Notes under the pieces: model-generated
What the model was told of the DNA's origin: nothing
What the model saw: only the letters and a program-made list of their open reading frames with translations
The model's database searches: none
Position numbers and translations under genes: made by a program
Assembly (NCBI RefSeq): GCF_007692655.1
Contig: NZ_REBQ01000082.1
Location: 1-62,999 of the forward strand
Source: Halomonas sp.
GTDB taxonomy: Bacteria; Pseudomonadota; Gammaproteobacteria; Pseudomonadales; Halomonadaceae
Length of the DNA: 62,999 nt
Direction of reading: 5' to 3'
Part shown: piece by piece, positions 1 through 9,413 of the stretch
How the letters are laid out: each line of letters opens with the position of its first letter
Numbering within the stretch: position 1 is the first letter of the stretch

Positions 1-228
1 TCTATTGTCAGTGATGTGGGGAATCGCACAAACATCACCCAAGTCAATTTAGAAGCTCGTCAAGGGCTTACAGACCAATTACGTGCTGTACAGCAATCAG
101 AGTCCGGCGTTAACTTGGATGAAGAAGCTGCTAACTTGATTCGTTATCAACAGTTTTATCAGGCCAATGCGCGTGTGATTGACACCGCAGGAATACTAAT
201 GGATACCATCTTGAACCTGCGCGGTTAA
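1..228 (+). CDS. flgK: Flagellar hook-associated protein 1 (FlgK), 3' end only
   Basis: The window opens inside this gene; 75 C-terminal codons are visible, open in frame from base 1. The segment NLDEEAANLIRYQQFYQANA followed by a hydrophobic ARVIDTAG-type stretch is the C-terminal D0 helix signature shared by FlgK and other axial proteins. FlgK forms the first hook-filament junction ring together with FlgL. flgL begins 16 bases downstream on the same strand, the usual flgKL arrangement. The N-terminus lies outside the window, so completeness cannot be judged. Confidence 0.93.
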   Translation, partial: SIVSDVGNRTNITQVNLEARQGLTDQLRAVQQSESGVNLDEEAANLIRYQQFYQANARVIDTAGILMDTILNLRG

Positions 229-244
229 TTCGGGAGCATAAGTT

Positions 245-1498
245 ATGCGTATTAGTACTGTCACTATGTTCGAACAAAGCACAGCCTCAATGAATCGCCA
301 GCAAAGTGATTTGATGAGGGTTAGTCAACAAATTGCCAGTGGTCGGCGTGTGGTAAATCCTTCCGATGATCCGCAGGCAGCCTCGCGTGCCATTGGCGTT
401 GATCAGGCGATGGCTGCTACTAAACAATATGAAGACTCACGTATATCTGCCCGCAACTCACTCTCTCAAACGGAAAGTATTTTAAACAGCGTGAGTGACG
501 CGGTCACCAGCGCTAAAACCCTGTTGATTCAGGCATCAAGCGATACCCTTAGTAATGTCGATCGTCAGTCGATCGCCAGTGAGTTGAGGGGAGTATACGA
601 ATCAATGCTTGGTCAGGCCAACGCCACTGACGGCAATGGTCGTTATTTGTTCGGTGGTTATAGCGATAATGCTCCTCCTTTCGTTAAGTCAGCCGACGGC
701 AACGTTGAATACGTAGGTGACAATAATGCCCGCGAACAGCGTGTTGATTCCTCCCGGCTTATGCCAGTCACCGAAAATGGTATAGGTATCTTTAAAAGCG
801 TACCCAGCGGTGCTGGCTATATCGCAGAAGCGCAGCCCGGTAATCAAGGCAATGTTACTTTTGGTGGGCCTCAGGTAACAAACGTCAATGCCGAAGGGTA
901 TGGCGATAGCTATCGTGTTGTGTTTACTGAAGATGCTGCTGTGAACAGTGGTTTTAGTTACCAGGTACAACGCTTTGAAGATGGTGCCTGGCTCGAAGAT
1001 GATGCCGATTTGGTCGCAACCGGTGAATATACCGGTGCAGGGCAGCCATTAGCATTTGGCGGACTCAATATCACGCTTCAGGGAACTCCGGTCGAAGGTG
1101 ATGAGATTCTACTCGCTCGTGCTGGTAGCGAGCAGCGCGAACCAGACTTATTCCGTTCTATGGAAGCAGCAATTCGGGTATTGGAAACACCAGCGGAAAC
1201 GGACGCAGAAAAAGCCGCATTGCGAAACACACTTAACACTTCCATGCGTGACTTGGATAACGCTCTGGATAATGTGTTAACGGTACGCGCTTCAGCGGGA
1301 GCGCGTTTGAACGAGCTTGATGTTATCGACGCCGTAGGCAGTAATCGTATGCTCAATTACACGCAAACACTGTCAGATCTGGTTGATCTTGATTATGCTG
1401 AGGCGATTTCTGAATATAGCTTGCGCCAAGTAGGCTTGCAGGCGGCACAAAAAGCATTTGTGGATATTAAAGGCTTATCACTGTTTAACTATATGTAA
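245..1498 (+). CDS. flgL: Flagellar hook-associated protein 3 (FlgL)
   Basis: A 417-residue axial protein of the hook-filament junction. The N-terminal part has the flagellin-like pattern: MRISTVTMFEQS, then QIASGRRVVNPSDDPQAASR, typical of the FlgL/FliC D0-D1 helices. The C-terminal part (YSLRQVGLQAAQKAF) is the matching C-terminal helix. The middle, about residues 130-320, is the variable exposed domain. The start follows GGGAGC about six bases upstream and lies just after flgK, so the two are probably co-transcribed. It is somewhat longer than enterobacterial FlgL (about 317 residues); the extra length is in the variable domain. FliC is excluded by the position after flgK and by the sequence of the ends. 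Confidence 0.94.
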   Translation: MRISTVTMFEQSTASMNRQQSDLMRVSQQIASGRRVVNPSDDPQAASRAIGVDQAMAATKQYEDSRISARNSLSQTESILNSVSDAVTSAKTLLIQASSDTLSNVDRQSIASELRGVYESMLGQANATDGNGRYLFGGYSDNAPPFVKSADGNVEYVGDNNAREQRVDSSRLMPVTENGIGIFKSVPSGAGYIAEAQPGNQGNVTFGGPQVTNVNAEGYGDSYRVVFTEDAAVNSGFSYQVQRFEDGAWLEDDADLVATGEYTGAGQPLAFGGLNITLQGTPVEGDEILLARAGSEQREPDLFRSMEAAIRVLETPAETDAEKAALRNTLNTSMRDLDNALDNVLTVRASAGARLNELDVIDAVGSNRMLNYTQTLSDLVDLDYAEAISEYSLRQVGLQAAQKAFVDIKGLSLFNYM

Positions 1499-1528
1499 AA
1501 TGCTAACCAGCTAATTTTATTGATCTAT

Positions 1529-1555
1529 ATCCCCGTGTGTAAGCATGGGGATTTT
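1529..1555 (+). terminator. Probable terminator after flgL
   Basis: Bases 1529-1537 (ATCCCCGTG) pair with 1544-1552 (CATGGGGAT), with one G-T pair and a six-base loop, followed by TTTT. It lies between the convergent flgL and fliR genes, and its T-run serves the plus strand. Confidence 0.6.
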
Positions 1556-2345
1556 ACGTTAAAGGCGCCATTGTTTCGATCAGCCCCTGCATAAATGCCA
1601 AGCCTTGAGAAAATAAACCCTGTAAAAAGCGACCAATATCAGTCATCAGCACCATCATTAAAGTTAGCCCTACGATCAGGGAAGTAGGAAAGCCAATATT
1701 AAAAACGGTAAGTTGAGGGGCAGAGCGATTGAGTATTCCAAGTGCCAGATTAATCGTCAGCAATGAGCCTACCAACGGGAGCGCTAGTAGCATACCCGAA
1801 GCAAAAATAGTGCCGGCGTAGCGGGCTAGCAGCTCAAAGGCACCCGGATTAAAAGTGCCGATGCCGATAGGCAATGTCTGAAAGCTCATTACCAGGGTTT
1901 CCAGCACCATCAAATGACCATTCAGCGCTAAAAACATCAGTAGCGTGATCATATAAAGAATACGCGATAACACCATGATGTTAGTGCCGCTTGAGGTGTC
2001 AAAAAAGCTTGCGAACGCCAGCCCCATTTGCAAGCCAATAAAGTCCCCGGCCGCTTGCACCACCGCAAAGATAATATGCATAACAAACCCGATCGCTAAG
2101 CCTATCAGGACCTGCTCCACCATGATGCCGACACCTGCCCAAGACATAATAGCAACGTCTGGCATCGTCGGTAATATAGGTGCAATAACAATAGTAACGA
2201 GGGCTGCTAAGCCAATTTTAGCCTGATTGGGTACGCTGGTGTGCCCCCAGAGAGGAGAGGCAGCTAAAAAGGCGGTGATGCGAGCAAATGGCCATAAAAA
2301 AGCCACGAGCCAAGCCTGTAGCTGCGCAAACGTGACTTCAACCAT
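1554..2345 (-). CDS. fliR: Flagellar type III export protein FliR
   Basis: A 263-residue membrane protein of the flagellar export gate (FliP5-FliQ4-FliR1). It is strongly hydrophobic throughout, with about six membrane segments, and has the FliR-type start (AWLVAFLWPFARITAFLAAS) and the internal segment GFVMHIIFAVVQAAGDFIGL with QMGLAF. Length matches the family (about 260). It is the last gene of the fliL-M-N-O-P-Q-R block, four bases after fliQ. Its stop codon sits beside the terminator hairpin shared with flgL. Confidence 0.96.
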   Translation of the reverse strand: MVEVTFAQLQAWLVAFLWPFARITAFLAASPLWGHTSVPNQAKIGLAALVTIVIAPILPTMPDVAIMSWAGVGIMVEQVLIGLAIGFVMHIIFAVVQAAGDFIGLQMGLAFASFFDTSSGTNIMVLSRILYMITLLMFLALNGHLMVLETLVMSFQTLPIGIGTFNPGAFELLARYAGTIFASGMLLALPLVGSLLTINLALGILNRSAPQLTVFNIGFPTSLIVGLTLMMVLMTDIGRFLQGLFSQGLAFMQGLIETMAPLT

Positions 2346-2349
2346 AGTG

Positions 2350-2619
2350 TTACATCACCATATTTGGGATGTTGGTAAATAATCGATGTGTAAAGTCGGT
2401 AATCAATCCAAGTAGCCAGGGACCGGCAAATACAAGTACGCTAAAGACGGCTAAAATTTTGGGAATAAAGGTCAACGTCATTTCATTAATCTGGGTTGCC
2501 GCTTGGAATAAGCTGATGATAAGACCAGTAAAAAGCGCCGCTAGCAACATGGGGCCAGCAAGGAAAAGCGTTACCCGCATACCTTGGTAAGCAATGCTCA
2601 TCACCATTTCTGGGGTCAT
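2350..2619 (-). CDS. fliQ: Flagellar export protein FliQ
   Basis: An 89-residue, two-helix membrane protein of the export gate. The segment TPEMVMSIAYQGMRVTLFLA, then FTGLIISLFQAATQINEMTL, is characteristic. The reading frame stays open to an upstream TTG at 2634, but the ATG at 2619 is preceded at good distance by GAGGAT and gives exactly the usual family length, so that start is chosen. It lies between fliP and fliR in the conserved order. Confidence 0.95.
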   Translation of the reverse strand: MTPEMVMSIAYQGMRVTLFLAGPMLLAALFTGLIISLFQAATQINEMTLTFIPKILAVFSVLVFAGPWLLGLITDFTHRLFTNIPNMVM

Positions 2620-2683
2620 AGTTAATATCCTCAATGCCGTATAAAACGGCAGCTTTAGCTCGTATAGCTGAAGTATACGAAAG

Positions 2684-3541
2684 CTATATCATGTAAAAGC
2701 TTTCTGCCATGGAGCCTATAATAAGCTGCCAGCCATCCACCAGGATGAACAGCATCAGTTTAAAAGGTAATGAGATTGTGATGGGGGGTACCATCATCAT
2801 ACCCAGCGCCATCAATGTACTGGCCACTACCAGGTCAATAATCAAAAAGGGTATAAAGATGGTGAAGCCAATTTGAAAGGCAGTTTTTAGTTCGCTGGTG
2901 ACAAAAGCTGGCAGCAATACACGCATGGGTAGGTCTTCAGGCCCTTGCATGGGGCCCACCTCCGCTAAGCGAACGAATAGTGCCAAGTCCGGTTCACGGG
3001 TTTGCGCCAGCATAAATTCACGAAATGGTTCTTGGGCAATGAGTAGAAACTCTTCAAAGTTAATCGTTTCATTAGTAAGTGGCACCCAGGCGTTGTCATA
3101 AACCTGTGCTAACACGGGTGACATGATAAAAAAGGTCAAAAACAGAGCGACACCAAGAAGTACTTGGTTAGGCGGCGTCGCTTGGGTACCCATTGCTGTG
3201 CGAAGTAGGCTCAACACGATAATAATGCGCGTAAAGCTTGTCATCATCAGCAACATGGAAGGCAAAAATGCCAGTGAGCTTAGAAATAGCAGGGTTTGTA
3301 GCGAAAGCGACCACTGCTGGCCTCCATCATCTAGAGGCTGTGAAATAATGCCAGGCAGTTGCTGAGCACTGGCTGGACCCGCCACTAAGCAAAGGGCTAC
3401 CGCAAAAAACAACCATAGCCAAGCTGCCCCTCTATAGCATCTAGGCGCTTTACTCTTGACAATAGAGTTTTCGAAAACGTAGCGGTTGGACACAAAAAAC
3501 ATCGCAACATAGGGCAAAAAAAAGTACATCCGTTGCCTCAT
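2684..3541 (-). CDS. fliP: Flagellar export protein FliP
   Basis: A polytopic core subunit of the flagellar export gate. Family hallmarks are [20 protein letters not shown] and [20 protein letters not shown] near the middle and [16 protein letters not shown] near the end. A signal-peptide-like segment ([19 protein letters not shown]) is present, but it is preceded by about 40 residues that most FliP proteins lack; the usual length is about 245, against 285 here. The first ATG overlaps the fliO stop as ATGA, which favours translational coupling from 3541. A second in-frame ATG lies at 3529, and no clearly better start lies closer to the signal sequence. Confidence 0.93.
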   Translation of the reverse strand: MRQRMYFFLPYVAMFFVSNRYVFENSIVKSKAPRCYRGAAWLWLFFAVALCLVAGPASAQQLPGIISQPLDDGGQQWSLSLQTLLFLSSLAFLPSMLLMMTSFTRIIIVLSLLRTAMGTQATPPNQVLLGVALFLTFFIMSPVLAQVYDNAWVPLTNETINFEEFLLIAQEPFREFMLAQTREPDLALFVRLAEVGPMQGPEDLPMRVLLPAFVTSELKTAFQIGFTIFIPFLIIDLVVASTLMALGMMMVPPITISLPFKLMLFILVDGWQLIIGSMAESFYMI

Positions 3542-3984
3542 GGCGTCTGATGTGGATCGGAAGGCGCGGATGAGTCGCTGCGTCGACGCGCGGTTAGCGC
3601 ATGTGACAAGCGTTGCGAAAAGCTTGAAGGTGAGGCGGTAGCAGGCGTTTCTGGCGCTTGCCTTTCTGGGGCCGGACGTTCATGTAATTTTGTGATGCGA
3701 CCTCCCCCCACGCCCACCACTAACCACGTATCTTCTACTTCAACAATCACGATGCGTTCCCGATTGCCGACTGCAGTACTACCCACGATGCGTAGGTTAG
3801 CCCCGTGCCTAGCATTGAAATTATTCCAACGTTTTAACAGCGCTGTGCAGATCAAAATGATCGCAATGACCAATCCCAGGGCAGCTGCCGTTTTACCCAA
3901 AACGGCCATGCCAATTAATGCCTCGCCGCTATTGCCTAGCGCATCCAGCGAGCCGTTTTGCGCGGAGGTAGTTGCAACACTCAT
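3538..3984 (-). CDS. fliO: Flagellar biosynthesis protein FliO
   Basis: A 148-residue bitopic protein that assists assembly of the FliPQR gate. It has one transmembrane helix (about residues 31-50, [18 protein letters not shown]), then the FliO-type cytoplasmic domain with [20 protein letters not shown] and WLVVGVGGG. The C-terminal tail is Pro/Ala/Ser-rich. It overlaps fliN upstream and fliP downstream by four bases each (ATGA), as expected for a tightly coupled operon. FliO is poorly conserved; identification rests on both the domain pattern and the position. Confidence 0.92.
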   Translation of the reverse strand: MSVATTSAQNGSLDALGNSGEALIGMAVLGKTAAALGLVIAIILICTALLKRWNNFNARHGANLRIVGSTAVGNRERIVIVEVEDTWLVVGVGGGRITKLHERPAPERQAPETPATASPSSFSQRLSHALTARRRSDSSAPSDPHQTP

Positions 3985-4514
3985 CGGTTCAATTTGTGAA
4001 TGCGTTCGGAGGGAGTGATTATTTCAGTTATACGGATACCATACTTATCTTCGATGACAACGACCTCGCCCTGGGCAATCAAATAGCCGTTAATGAGAAT
4101 ATCCATCGGCTCTCCAGCAAGGCCTTGTAACTCAATGACCGAACCTTGGGCTAATTCAAGAAGTTGCTTGATAGTGAGCTTGGTGCGCCCTAACTCCACG
4201 GTGAGCTTCACCGGGATATCCATAATCATTTCAAGCTCACGAGCTTGAGCCGTTCCGCTATCGGGGCTCAAAGGACGAAAGATATCGTCAGTGGCTGCTT
4301 TTGCATGAGTTTCGGCAGGCGCTTCTTCAGTTTCAGTGGCTGCTGATTCTTCTTCGCTTTCTTCAGCGGCTTCCTGTTCAGCCATTGCCGCTGCCCAGGG
4401 ATCTTCCTCTTCGCTGGCAGCATCAGCACTGGATGTGGTTTCATCTTGTTCAGACATGGCATCCGCCCAATCATCTTCAGAGACGTTCTGATTAGGCTTG
4501 TTAGGATCAGTCAT
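3981..4514 (-). CDS. fliN: Flagellar motor switch protein FliN
   Basis: A C-ring component that, with FliM and FliG, sets rotation direction and docks the export ATPase complex through FliH. The C-terminal 80 residues are a SpoA domain: IPVKLTVELGRTKLTIKQLL, then GSVIELQGLAGEPMDILING and YGIRITEI. The N-terminal 90 residues are acidic and low-complexity and carry two copies of a DWAxAMxEQ-like motif (DDWADAMSEQ and DPWAAAMAEQ). The total of 177 residues exceeds the roughly 137 of E. coli FliN because of this tail. It overlaps fliM and fliO by four bases. Confidence 0.95.
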   Translation of the reverse strand: MTDPNKPNQNVSEDDWADAMSEQDETTSSADAASEEEDPWAAAMAEQEAAEESEEESAATETEEAPAETHAKAATDDIFRPLSPDSGTAQARELEMIMDIPVKLTVELGRTKLTIKQLLELAQGSVIELQGLAGEPMDILINGYLIAQGEVVVIEDKYGIRITEIITPSERIHKLNR

Positions 4515-5566
4515 GCTTTGGATTCCTTGGCTTGCTGTCGCGTAGACACTTTAATAAAGTCCTTAGACGATAAATTGTTCATAGCGGCATGGTCGATCAT
4601 ATGTAACACACGTAGTGCATGCTGGCGGCGTTGACTTCCGTACTCACACTCCATTACAGGAACACCATCAACGCTTGCTGTAATAGTGCTGGGAATGTCT
4701 AGCGGCAACACGTCACCTTTTTTCAAGCCCATTACATGGGCAATGCGGCTAGGGATTTGTGCAAACTCAGCGACTAACTCAACCTCGGATTGGCGCAGTT
4801 CACTTGCCATCCGCCTTGACCAATTGCCGTCTTGATCGTGGTTGCTATCGTTTATCGGGTTAGCCAGCAGGTCACGTAGCGGCTCAATCATGCCGTAAGG
4901 CATACATATCTGAAAATTACTAGACAGGTTGCCTACTTCAATATTGAACTTGGTGTTCACCACAATTTCATTAGGTGAGTTCGTAATATTGGCAAACTTG
5001 GACTGTACTTCGGAACGTAGAAAACTAACCTCAAGTGGATGAACCACTTTCCACGCTTCTTGGTAGGCATCAATGGCCAAGTTGAGCAGGCGTTGAATAA
5101 TACGCTGTTCAGTGTTTGTGAATTCGCGACCATCTGACTTGGTTACAAAACGCCCATCGCCGCCAAAGAGGTTGTCAACCACCATAAATACCAGGTTAGG
5201 TGGGAATACGACGAGTGCCGAACCACGCAGAGGCTTCATCGAAACAATGTTCAGGTTGGTGGGTACTGGAACATTGCGAGAAAACTCACTAAAGCTTTGG
5301 TAACGTACTGACTCTACAGTGATATCTGCACTGCGCCGTAATAAATTAAATAGCCCATTGCGGAAGTAACGAGCAAAACGCTCATTGATAAAGTCAAGAG
5401 CGTGTAAGCGCTCACGAATCACCCTGTGCTGAGTGGAAGGATCGTAAGGACGAATACGTGATTCGGTTTGCGCTTGAGCAGACGACGGCGATGGCTCATC
5501 GTCTCCACTGACGCCTTTTAATAAGGCATCAATTTCTTCTTGGGACAGTAGATCGTCCTGTGACAT
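4511..5566 (-). CDS. fliM: Flagellar motor switch protein FliM
   Basis: A 351-residue C-ring protein that binds phosphorylated CheY. The N-terminus (MSQDDLLSQEEIDALLKGV) is the CheY-P-binding peptide. The middle is the CheC-like domain (IRPYDPSTQHRVIRERLHAL, then FGGDGRF). The C-terminal SpoA domain includes the LKKGDVLPLDIP segment. Length matches the family (about 335-350). It overlaps fliN by ATGA and lies 21 bases after fliL. Confidence 0.97.
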   Translation of the reverse strand: MSQDDLLSQEEIDALLKGVSGDDEPSPSSAQAQTESRIRPYDPSTQHRVIRERLHALDFINERFARYFRNGLFNLLRRSADITVESVRYQSFSEFSRNVPVPTNLNIVSMKPLRGSALVVFPPNLVFMVVDNLFGGDGRFVTKSDGREFTNTEQRIIQRLLNLAIDAYQEAWKVVHPLEVSFLRSEVQSKFANITNSPNEIVVNTKFNIEVGNLSSNFQICMPYGMIEPLRDLLANPINDSNHDQDGNWSRRMASELRQSEVELVAEFAQIPSRIAHVMGLKKGDVLPLDIPSTITASVDGVPVMECEYGSQRRQHALRVLHMIDHAAMNNLSSKDFIKVSTRQQAKESKA

Positions 5567-5587
5567 GAACGGCTCCAGTTCCCGGGG

Positions 5588-6064
5588 TTATTGCACAATG
5601 AAATCAGTGAATAAAACTTCACGCAAATCAAGCGGCGGCTGATTTTCAGTAAGCGGAACGTTCAACTGACTGATAATTGCTTGGGCGAGCTCTTCCTTCC
5701 CTTCTGGAGAAGTAAGTTCACTAGCCTGCTTGCCTGACAGCAGCATCAGCAAGCGACTGCGGACCTGGGGCATGTGCTCTTCCAAAATCTGTCGGGTCGT
5801 ATCATTGCCTACACGCAGTGTCACCCCTGTATAGAGTAAGCGAGAACCATGACGATCATCGGCTAGATTGACAGTAAAAGGCTCTATACGCATGAAAATG
5901 GGCGTCTGGCGCTCCATTGATTGTTGCATTTCACCTTCAGCCGTATCGTCACCACGTTGGTCGATAACCATGTAAATTGCCGCAGCTGCTCCTGCTGACG
6001 AAAGCAAAACCAAAACGATCATTATCCAGAGCAGTTTTTTAGACCCGCCGCTTGTTTCTGCCAT
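5588..6064 (-). CDS. fliL: Flagellar basal body-associated protein FliL
   Basis: A 158-residue protein with a short cytoplasmic N-terminus, one membrane helix at about residues 10-32 (LLWIMIVLVLLSSAGAAAAI) and a periplasmic domain with the FliL pattern IEPFTVNLADD and a C-terminal DLREVLFTDFIVQ. FliL surrounds the stator units and supports torque. It is the first gene of the fliL-M-N-O-P-Q-R run. A 161-base gap separates it from fliK and may hold a promoter, though none is clear. Confidence 0.94.
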   Translation of the reverse strand: MAETSGGSKKLLWIMIVLVLLSSAGAAAAIYMVIDQRGDDTAEGEMQQSMERQTPIFMRIEPFTVNLADDRHGSRLLYTGVTLRVGNDTTRQILEEHMPQVRSRLLMLLSGKQASELTSPEGKEELAQAIISQLNVPLTENQPPLDLREVLFTDFIVQ

Positions 6065-6225
6065 TTGTGATTCCTGTAAACTTTATGCGTGCTGCTAACG
6101 GAATATTATGCCTAAAGCGCATGCTGGTGATGAAATGAACAGGCTCACTAGGCAAGCCTATCTTTTGGTTTAGCTATCTCGTGCTTGTGGCATCAAGGCA
6201 AACATGAAAACGTACGGGCGTCAGC

Positions 6226-7539
6226 TTAAGCATAAATATCTACACGCCCATCTATGGCGAGAGGTGTGTCTGCTACGGTTGAAGCGGAAGCCTCCTCAGG
6301 TGTTGTATCGCTCCCGCCTCTCCCCGCCCCTTGGCTGCTATCCGATTGAGCAAACGACTGCGCGTTAGGGTCGCGCTGTTCGCCAACGGAAGTCTCGCCT
6401 AACGAAATCCCTTGCTCAGCTAGCGCTTCTCGCAGCTGAGGAATAGCTTGTTCAAGCACTTGTCGCACTTGTGCATGGGCCGACAAGAAGTGTGCTTGAG
6501 CACCCTGCTCGCTAAATTTTAGTGAAATGGACAGCGGACCTAACTCAGCGGGATTTAGCTGTAGTTTTACATGCTGTTCACCACCACGCTGTGAAATCTG
6601 TACGAGCTGCTGGCCCAGCTGCTGGGGCCATGCGTTACTAGTAACGGGCGCGCTTAACGTGGCCTGGGCCGGTAATGCTGTGGTTGGAAAGCCCATAGCT
6701 GGCTGCGCTGCAGCTAATTGAGGTTGGCCAGCGCTTAAAGACAGCCCGGTAAGTAATGACTCACTTCCCTGGTTGGTTTTAGGTCCGCTCTCCATTGTTA
6801 GCAGAGAGCCAAGCAAAGCTTCGCTGCTGACCTGTGGTGATGCGCTGCTGGCTCTCACAGCGGTAGATAGACTATCCAGGCGCTGAGCCGGATTCAGATC
6901 GGTATTGGCTATGTTGGCCGGGCGAGGAGCCGCATCAATAGGCATCGATTGAGGTGTTTGGTTTTGCACCACCAGAGCGCTCAATGCGGATACGAGCTGA
7001 GCGGCTTCACTCTGATCTATATTCAGGCGTTCTGCGATCGCCTCCAGTGAGACAGAGGACTCTATTGGTAATGGTGTGCTGTCATCGGAAAACGATGACA
7101 TCAGCGCAAGGCGTGCCGCTATCTCGTCAAGAGAGGTCTGCGCGGGCATATCGACAATACTCGGCGTATTGGCAATGCTATCGGGAGTTGGCGTTTGTAA
7201 CTGCGCCACTAGCTCAGCTAACTCGTGCTCACTGATATCAAGACCCATAGTCTCAATAGCGGCGCCCAAGTCCCCAATATTAAGCGCTTCCAATAATGTA
7301 GCATCAAAACTATCGAGCTGAGCCTGCAGCAAGGGCGTTTTGGCATAGCTAGTCTCACCCTGAGCGCCAGCAGCTGGAGTTTGCATACCAGGAACTTGAA
7401 GCTCGTGGGCTTGAAACCCTGAAGCATGCAGCAGCGCCTGCCTAAAAAAATTGTCAGGTGATTCTTGCCTGCTGATTGCGCCTTGCAACTGGGGCTGAGG
7501 CGAAGAAGGAGTGGCCGAAAGCAACTGGAGAATATTCAT
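6226..7539 (-). CDS. fliK: Flagellar hook-length control protein FliK
   Basis: A 437-residue secreted molecular ruler that times the export switch from hook to filament subunits by acting on FlhB. The N-terminal 300 residues are Gln/Ala/Ser/Pro-rich and variable. The C-terminal domain (about residues 310-390) carries the Flg_hook pattern VKLQLNPAELGPLSISLKF followed by QVRQVLEQAIPQLREALAEQ. It lies between fliJ and fliL as in enterics. A second FliK-like gene is at 17034. Confidence 0.93.
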   Translation of the reverse strand: MNILQLLSATPSSPQPQLQGAISRQESPDNFFRQALLHASGFQAHELQVPGMQTPAAGAQGETSYAKTPLLQAQLDSFDATLLEALNIGDLGAAIETMGLDISEHELAELVAQLQTPTPDSIANTPSIVDMPAQTSLDEIAARLALMSSFSDDSTPLPIESSVSLEAIAERLNIDQSEAAQLVSALSALVVQNQTPQSMPIDAAPRPANIANTDLNPAQRLDSLSTAVRASSASPQVSSEALLGSLLTMESGPKTNQGSESLLTGLSLSAGQPQLAAAQPAMGFPTTALPAQATLSAPVTSNAWPQQLGQQLVQISQRGGEQHVKLQLNPAELGPLSISLKFSEQGAQAHFLSAHAQVRQVLEQAIPQLREALAEQGISLGETSVGEQRDPNAQSFAQSDSSQGAGRGGSDTTPEEASASTVADTPLAIDGRVDIYA

Positions 7540-7558
7540 ATTCAGTTTCCTGGCACCG

Positions 7559-8011
7559 CTACTGCGGAGCGTCGTTATGATGACGAGCCAATCGGCTTGT
7601 CACCAGATCATCATTGGTTTTTTGTTCGTGACGCTCGCTGCGGCGATGCTCTTCTAAGAGACGACGCGACGCCAGTGTATCGTAGGAAGAGAGCTTACGC
7701 TGCTCTTGTTGCCAGTTCTTCTGGCTTTGCTGAACGCTTGCCTGCTGAGCAGCTAACGCTTGACGAGCCCGAACGAGTGCCGCGTCTAAAGAGGCCAGAA
7801 ATTGCTGATAGTTGTACATGGTTGCCGGGTCGATACCCTCACGCATCGCTTTCTGTAAACGTTCAGCATACTCTGCACGGTAGCTAACGAGCGACTGTAG
7901 TTGAGCAGTGGTTTGCTGTTCTGTTTGCCGCTCTTTGGCAAGAAGCTTTCCCGCTTGATCGCGCGCTCCTCTCGCCAAATCTGTCAACATCTCTAGCTGC
8001 GAAGTACTCAT
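7559..8011 (-). CDS. fliJ: Flagellar export chaperone FliJ
   Basis: A 150-residue, strongly helical, coiled-coil protein ([20 protein letters not shown], with many Gln and Glu heptads) that forms the stalk of the FliH-FliI ATPase and links it to FlhA. The frame is open further upstream, but the ATG at 8011 overlaps the fliI stop as ATGA and gives the family length of about 147-150, so it is preferred. FliJ sequences are weakly conserved; gene order and helix pattern support the call. Confidence 0.92.
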   Translation of the reverse strand: MSTSQLEMLTDLARGARDQAGKLLAKERQTEQQTTAQLQSLVSYRAEYAERLQKAMREGIDPATMYNYQQFLASLDAALVRARQALAAQQASVQQSQKNWQQEQRKLSSYDTLASRRLLEEHRRSERHEQKTNDDLVTSRLARHHNDAPQ

Positions 8012-9402
8012 GTACGTCCTCCAACCAGCGCGTGCAATGCTTGGCGTGAAGTATCCAGCGTTGCACACTCATCAATGTTTTGTTGTAAAAAACGCTCCAG
8101 CGATGGAAAGCGATTTACCGCTTCGTCTAATAGTGGGTCGTGGCCAGGGCTATAGGCACCAACGCTGATTAGATCACGATTACGCTGATAGCGAGAAAAT
8201 AGCTGTTTAAAAACACGCGCTTCTTGTAGCTGTTCAGGGCTAGCAATGGAGGTCATGGCCCTACTGATTGACGCTTCAATATCAATAGCCGGGTAATGAC
8301 CAGCCTCTGCTAATGTTCTCGATAGCACGATGTGGCCGTCTAAGATTGCTCGAGCGGCATCCGCAATAGGATCTTGTTGGTCATCGCCTTCCGTAAGCAC
8401 TGTATAAAAAGCGGTTATGGATCCTCCGCCACGCTCGGCGTTACCCGCGCGCTCAACTAAGCTGGGTAGCTTGGCAAATACCGACGGTGGATAGCCCTTG
8501 GTAGCTGGCGGCTCCCCAATAGCCAGTGCGATTTCGCGTTGTGCCATGGCATAGCGAGTGAGCGAATCCATGATCAGTAAGACATCGCGACCTTCGTCGC
8601 GAAAACCTTCAGCAAGGCGCGTTGCATAAGCGGCACCTTGCAAGCGTTGCAAAGGCGAAGTGTCGGCGGGTGCCGCAACGACGACGGCACGACGCCGGCC
8701 TTCAGGGCCTAAAATATTGTCAATAAAGTCTTGTACCTCACGGCCTCGCTCACCAATTAAACCCACCACAATCACATCGGCTTTGGTATAGCGGGCCATC
8801 ATACCCAGTAGCACTGATTTGCCGACCCCAGAGCCTGCAAATAACCCCATACGCTGACCTCTTCCCACGCTGAGCAGCGCATTAATGGCGCGGATGCCGA
8901 CATCAATCTGTGACTCAATAGGAGCTCGTGAGAGAGGGTTAAGAGGCGGGGAGCTAAGCGTTGCCCGAGGAACTTCTTCTATATTTTCACGTTCATCAAG
9001 TGGGTTGCCATTGCCATCGAGTACGCGCCCTAATAAGCCCTCACCCATTGGGAAACGACGGGCACCGGTGCCTCCACCCTCATCTAATGGCGACACCCTT
9101 GCTCCTGGCATAAGCCCAGAAACCTCTTCCAGTGGCATAAGAAAAAGTTTATCGCCAGAGAAGCCGACAACTTCAGCTTCCGCATGTTTATCGCTGTCAG
9201 CTAGGCGGCCGTCGCTTCCGGGCAGCTCAATACGGCATGCGCTGCCCACGGCTACTCGCAGTCCCACTACCTCTATGACCATCCCGGTTGCCCGAATCAC
9301 TCGGCCGCTATTACGATAGCGCGGCAAATGGCTGACGCGTTGCTGCGTGCGTCGCAGAGCCTTATTCCAGCGATGTCGGTGTGGACAGGTAGTATCTACC
9401 AT
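8008..9402 (-). CDS. fliI: Flagellum-specific ATPase FliI
   Basis: A 464-residue F1-beta-like ATPase that energises flagellar protein export. The Walker A motif is [20 protein letters not shown]. The Walker B region is [20 protein letters not shown], followed by the export-ATPase signature [17 protein letters not shown]. The N-terminal beta-barrel ([14 protein letters not shown]) and a C-terminal helical domain are present. Length fits the family (about 440-460). It starts 11 bases after fliH and overlaps fliJ. Confidence 0.98.
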   Translation of the reverse strand: MVDTTCPHRHRWNKALRRTQQRVSHLPRYRNSGRVIRATGMVIEVVGLRVAVGSACRIELPGSDGRLADSDKHAEAEVVGFSGDKLFLMPLEEVSGLMPGARVSPLDEGGGTGARRFPMGEGLLGRVLDGNGNPLDERENIEEVPRATLSSPPLNPLSRAPIESQIDVGIRAINALLSVGRGQRMGLFAGSGVGKSVLLGMMARYTKADVIVVGLIGERGREVQDFIDNILGPEGRRRAVVVAAPADTSPLQRLQGAAYATRLAEGFRDEGRDVLLIMDSLTRYAMAQREIALAIGEPPATKGYPPSVFAKLPSLVERAGNAERGGGSITAFYTVLTEGDDQQDPIADAARAILDGHIVLSRTLAEAGHYPAIDIEASISRAMTSIASPEQLQEARVFKQLFSRYQRNRDLISVGAYSPGHDPLLDEAVNRFPSLERFLQQNIDECATLDTSRQALHALVGGRT

Positions 9403-9413
9403 AGCGTATCCGC

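Noticed and set aside
2628..2634. Upstream TTG start for fliQ
   Set aside because: The ATG at 2619 has a better ribosome binding site and gives the normal 89-residue length.
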